Positions 4,481-5,431 of a stretch of 5,431 nt of DNA are shown piece by piece. This DNA comes from Candidatus Acetothermia bacterium (GTDB taxonomy: Bacteria > Bipolaricaulota > Bipolaricaulia > UBA7950 > UBA9294). A model generated the notes under the pieces. That model was given only the letters and a program-made list of their open reading frames with translations, did not search any database and was not told where the DNA came from. The DNA lies in NCBI GenBank assembly GCA_003650505.1, contig QMQL01000066.1:1-5431 (forward strand), written 5' to 3'. Each line of letters starts with the position of its first letter. Position 1 is the first letter of the stretch. The translations under genes were made by a program, and so were the position numbers.

Positions 4481-5431
4481 GTGACAGCGCAAGGGGTAAC
4501 CCCACGGGGCGTCGATTATGCCCGGTGGTACACCGACGTCGTGCAGATGGCCGAGCTCGCCGACTACGCGCCGGTCCGCGGATGCATGATCATCAAGCCC
4601 TACGGGTACGAGCTTTGGGAGAACATAAAGTCCGCTTTGGACCGCAGGTTCAAGGCAAGCGGGCACAAGAACGCATATTTCCCCCTCTTGATCCCGATGA
4701 GCTTCATCGAGAAGGAGGCCGACCACGTGGAGGGGTTCGCACCGGAGCTCGCCGTCGTCACCCACGGAGGCGGGAAGAAGCTCGACGAGCCTCTCGTCGT
4801 CCGCCCGACATCCGAGACGGTGATCGGGCATGCGTTCGCCGATTGGATCCAGTCGTACCGCGACCTCCCGCTTCTGATCAACCAGTGGGCGAACGTCGTC
4901 CGGTGGGAGCTCCGGCCGCGGCTCTTCCTTAGGACTACCGAGTTCCTCTGGCAGGAGGGGCACACCGCCCATGCGACCGAGGAAGAGGCCCGGGCCGAGA
5001 CGATGGAGATCCTCGATCAGTACGCCGACTTCGCGGTCAACGACGCCGCCATCCCAGTGATCAAGGGGAAGAAGAGCGATCAGGAGAAGTTCGCCGGTGC
5101 AGGCGCCTCCTACTCGATCGAGGCGATGATGGGAAACAAGTGGGCGCTGCAATCGGGGACGTCCCACTTCCTCGGCCAGAACTTCGCCAAGGCGTTCGAC
5201 ATCAAGTTCCTCGACGAGTCGAACGAGCTACAATACGCGTGGACGACCTCGTGGGGGGTCTCCACCCGGATGGTCGGGGGGATCGTCATGGCGCACGGGG
5301 ACGACAAGGGGCTCCGCCTCCCGCCCCGGCTCGCGCCGATCCAGGCGGTGATCGTGCCGATCTGGAAGACCGAAGAGGAGAAGGAGGCGGTGGATCGATC
5401 GATCGATGAAGTGCGCGCTCAGCTTGAGAAG
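4481..5431 (+). CDS. proS: Prolyl-tRNA synthetase, archaeal/eukaryotic type (3' end outside window)
   Basis: The first 317 codons are present, with no stop before the right edge. The enzyme charges tRNA-Pro with proline using ATP, in the cytoplasm. The sequence is the class IIa core of the short ProRS type: VDYARWYTDVVQMAELADYAPVRG (11-34) near the start, then the motif 1 region (KPYGYELWENI, 39-49), the proline-site loop RPTSE (108-112), motif 2 (R141-W-E143 onwards to QEGHTAH, 158-164), and the motif 3 region (STRMVGGIVMAHGDDKGLRLPP, 261-282, with R263). From about 285 the anticodon-binding domain begins (APIQAVIVPI). The long editing insertion that bacterial-type ProRS carries between motifs 2 and 3 is absent. 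About 160 residues, including the rest of the anticodon domain and the type's C-terminal extension, should lie beyond the window. GTG start with a strong ribosome site; it diverges from usp. Confidence 0.96.
   Translation, partial: MTAQGVTPRGVDYARWYTDVVQMAELADYAPVRGCMIIKPYGYELWENIKSALDRRFKASGHKNAYFPLLIPMSFIEKEADHVEGFAPELAVVTHGGGKKLDEPLVVRPTSETVIGHAFADWIQSYRDLPLLINQWANVVRWELRPRLFLRTTEFLWQEGHTAHATEEEARAETMEILDQYADFAVNDAAIPVIKGKKSDQEKFAGAGASYSIEAMMGNKWALQSGTSHFLGQNFAKAFDIKFLDESNELQYAWTTSWGVSTRMVGGIVMAHGDDKGLRLPPRLAPIQAVIVPIWKTEEEKEAVDRSIDEVRAQLEK

Noticed and set aside
4463..5167. 234-codon open frame on the minus strand opposite proS
   Set aside because: Shadow of the ProRS gene; no motif, and it would run across the proS ribosome site and leader.
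1..5431. CRISPR array, transposon, phage or defence system
   Set aside because: No spaced direct repeats, inverted terminal repeats, transposase, integrase or nuclease modules were seen; the genes are mostly housekeeping.

Overview
The window is high in G+C (roughly 60% or a little more by eye) and densely packed with genes. It looks like ordinary bacterial chromosome: there is a class I release factor RF1, a bacterial tRNA-Ile, Shine-Dalgarno sites of the AGGAGG type, and sigma70-like promoters with 17-bp spacers. Nothing suggests a phage, plasmid or insertion sequence. The prolyl-tRNA synthetase is of the archaeal/eukaryotic type without the bacterial editing insertion. This form occurs in several bacterial lineages and does not make the host an archaeon. 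I cannot name the phylum; an uncultivated high-GC bacterium is a reasonable guess.

Layout from left to right. (1) The 3' part of an HD-domain protein (+, to 547), probably entering from the left edge. (2) A solitary tRNA-Ile(GAT) on the minus strand (578-651) with its own near-consensus promoter. (3) prfA, complete, minus strand (732-1799), preceded by an 85-residue coiled-coil protein of unknown function (1843-2100). (4) A divergent control region (2101-2242) with an AT-rich promoter island. (5) A plus-strand fusion of a two-cluster ferredoxin domain with a nitroreductase (2243-3121). (6) Ending 6 bp from it, tail to tail, a minus-strand membrane-anchored N-acetylmuramoyl-L-alanine amidase (3128-3799). 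Upstream of that, on the same strand, is a UspA-family stress protein (3867-4325), with two back-to-back hairpins between them. (7) A second divergent control region (4326-4480), then proS (from 4481), which runs off the right edge.

The genes do not form one pathway. Translation is represented by tRNA-Ile, RF1 and ProRS; the others serve cell-wall hydrolysis, stress response, FMN/Fe-S redox chemistry and a probable phosphohydrolase. I found no undescribed multi-gene system. The more interesting signals are regulatory: several minus-strand genes lack a Shine-Dalgarno site and have a -10-like hexamer 6-9 nt before the ATG (possible leaderless mRNAs), there is a strong stem-loop at the probable 5' end of the proS mRNA, and GATC is several-fold over-represented.
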